Source of the DNA: Bacillota bacterium
Lineage (GTDB): Bacteria; Bacillota; Bacilli; Alicyclobacillales; SLC66
Direction of reading: 5' to 3'
DNA: 7,923 bases
Assembly (NCBI GenBank): GCA_021820825.1
Contig: JAKADD010000105.1
Coordinates: 1 to 7,923 of the forward strand
Numbering within the stretch: the first letter of the stretch is position 1; every line of letters begins with the position of its first letter. Shown here one piece after another: positions 7,200-7,923 of this stretch. The translations under genes were made by a program, and so were the position numbers. The notes under the pieces were generated by a model. That model was not told the DNA's origin. It was given only the letters and a program-made list of their open reading frames with translations, and did not search any database.

Positions 7200-7923
7200 G
7201 TGAACGAAGTGACGGGAAAACGCTGTTGCATGGCAACTCGGGAAACTGGACCTGGCGCGGACAGTTCTGACTCTGTCTCGCCGACTGGCATGGACGAGGG
7301 TGCGAAGATTGACCATCCGTCTTCTCTTGATGGGATGATCCATCTGCCTGGAGGAACATTTCAGATGGGAACCGCAGCGTTGCAGGGATTTCCGACGGAT
7401 GGCGAAGGTCCTGTGCGCACGGTGCGCGTCGACCCCTTCTATATTGATGTGTGCACGGTCACCAATGCGGACTTTCAGCTCTTTGTGGATGAAACGGGGT
7501 ATCAGACAGAGGCGGAGCGGTTTGGGTGGTCGTTTGTCTTCTATCAGTTTGTCTCTGAGGCTACAGCGAAGACGGTGACGCAGGTTGTGCAGACCACGCC
7601 CTGGTGGTGGGCGGTTTCAGGCGCGGACTGGCGTCAGCCGGAAGGCCCCGATTCGCATATCGATGAGCGGATGGATCACCCTGTGGTCCATGTGTCGTGG
7701 CGCGATGCGCTGGCGTATGCAAGGTGGGCGGGCAAGCGTTTGCCGACTGAGGCGGAGTGGGAGTTTGCCGCGCGCGGCGGACTGGAACAGAAGCTCTATC
7801 CCTGGGGAGACGAATTGAAACCGGACGGAGAATACCGCTGCAACATCTGGCAGGGCAAATTTCCCGATCGCAATCATGGACTGGACGGCTATGTGGGCAC
7901 GGCTCCTGCACGATCCTATCGTC
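7200..7923 (+). CDS. Formylglycine-generating enzyme (aerobic sulfatase maturase, SUMF1/FGE family), 3' end outside window
   Basis: FGE converts the Cys of the C-x-P-x-R sulfatase motif to formylglycine using molecular oxygen and a copper cofactor. The frame is open from GTG 7200 to the window end, giving 241 codons. After a leader of about 45 residues come LPGGTFQMG (49-57), EGPVRTV, VTNADFQLFV, TGYQTEAE, GWSFVF (109-114), PWWWAV, GADW, HPVVHVSW (160-167), GKRLPTEAEWE (178-188), YPWG (200-203) and NIWQG (215-219). This order and spacing closely follow bacterial FGEs such as those of Thermomonospora curvata and Streptomyces coelicolor, which separates it from the looser FGE-sulfatase-fold proteins. 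The two copper-binding catalytic cysteines lie in the last third, beyond the window, so activity cannot be judged. The leader carries CC at residues 9-10 followed by R14. It is the second maturase in this cluster. Confidence 0.92.
   Translation, partial: MNEVTGKRCCMATRETGPGADSSDSVSPTGMDEGAKIDHPSSLDGMIHLPGGTFQMGTAALQGFPTDGEGPVRTVRVDPFYIDVCTVTNADFQLFVDETGYQTEAERFGWSFVFYQFVSEATAKTVTQVVQTTPWWWAVSGADWRQPEGPDSHIDERMDHPVVHVSWRDALAYARWAGKRLPTEAEWEFAARGGLEQKLYPWGDELKPDGEYRCNIWQGKFPDRNHGLDGYVGTAPARSYR

Noticed and set aside
1..7923. CRISPR arrays, tRNA or rRNA genes, insertion sequences, phage attachment sites
   Set aside because: Nothing supporting any of these was seen. The only tandem repeat is the in-frame 15-base unit at 6781-6840, and coding sequence fills nearly all of the window.

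Overview
The window is a compact, one-directional (+ strand) gene cluster for handling sulfated carbohydrate. All seven genes read the same way, with gaps of 0 to about 140 bases. It reads as chromosomal DNA of a Bacillota (Firmicutes) bacterium of mid-range G+C. The evidence is strong purine-rich ribosome binding sites (AAAGGGG, AAGGGAGG, GAGGTGA), GTG starts, a consensus-like sigma-A promoter and a catabolite-response-element-like site. I cannot name the genus.

Layout. Bases 1-537 hold the C-terminal part of a ROK-family protein (sugar-responsive repressor or sugar kinase), cut by the window start. Bases 538-675 are the only sizeable intergenic region: a TTGACA / TATTAT promoter, a 13-base palindrome in its spacer, and a cre-like site just downstream of the predicted transcription start. 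An apparent operon follows: a sugar-porter MFS transporter (676-2088), a Cys-type sulfatase (2128-3618), an aldose 1-epimerase family protein (3643-4491), a radical SAM/SPASM anaerobic sulfatase-maturating enzyme with a C-terminal SEC-C motif (4511-5740), a second Cys-type sulfatase (5740-7140, overlapping the maturase stop by one base), and the first 241 codons of an aerobic formylglycine-generating enzyme (7200 to the window end).

How they may work together (inference). The transporter imports a sugar, possibly a sulfated mono- or disaccharide. Two sulfatases with no visible signal peptide remove sulfate inside the cell, and the epimerase interconverts the anomers of the freed sugar. Both sulfatases carry the C-x-P-x-R motif whose cysteine must become formylglycine. 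The cluster encodes two unrelated enzymes able to do this: an oxygen-independent radical SAM enzyme and an oxygen- and copper-dependent FGE. That pairing, in one cluster with the substrates, is the most notable thing here. It suggests a sulfate-ester pathway built to work with or without oxygen. The ROK protein and the cre-like site would give substrate-specific and carbon-catabolite control.
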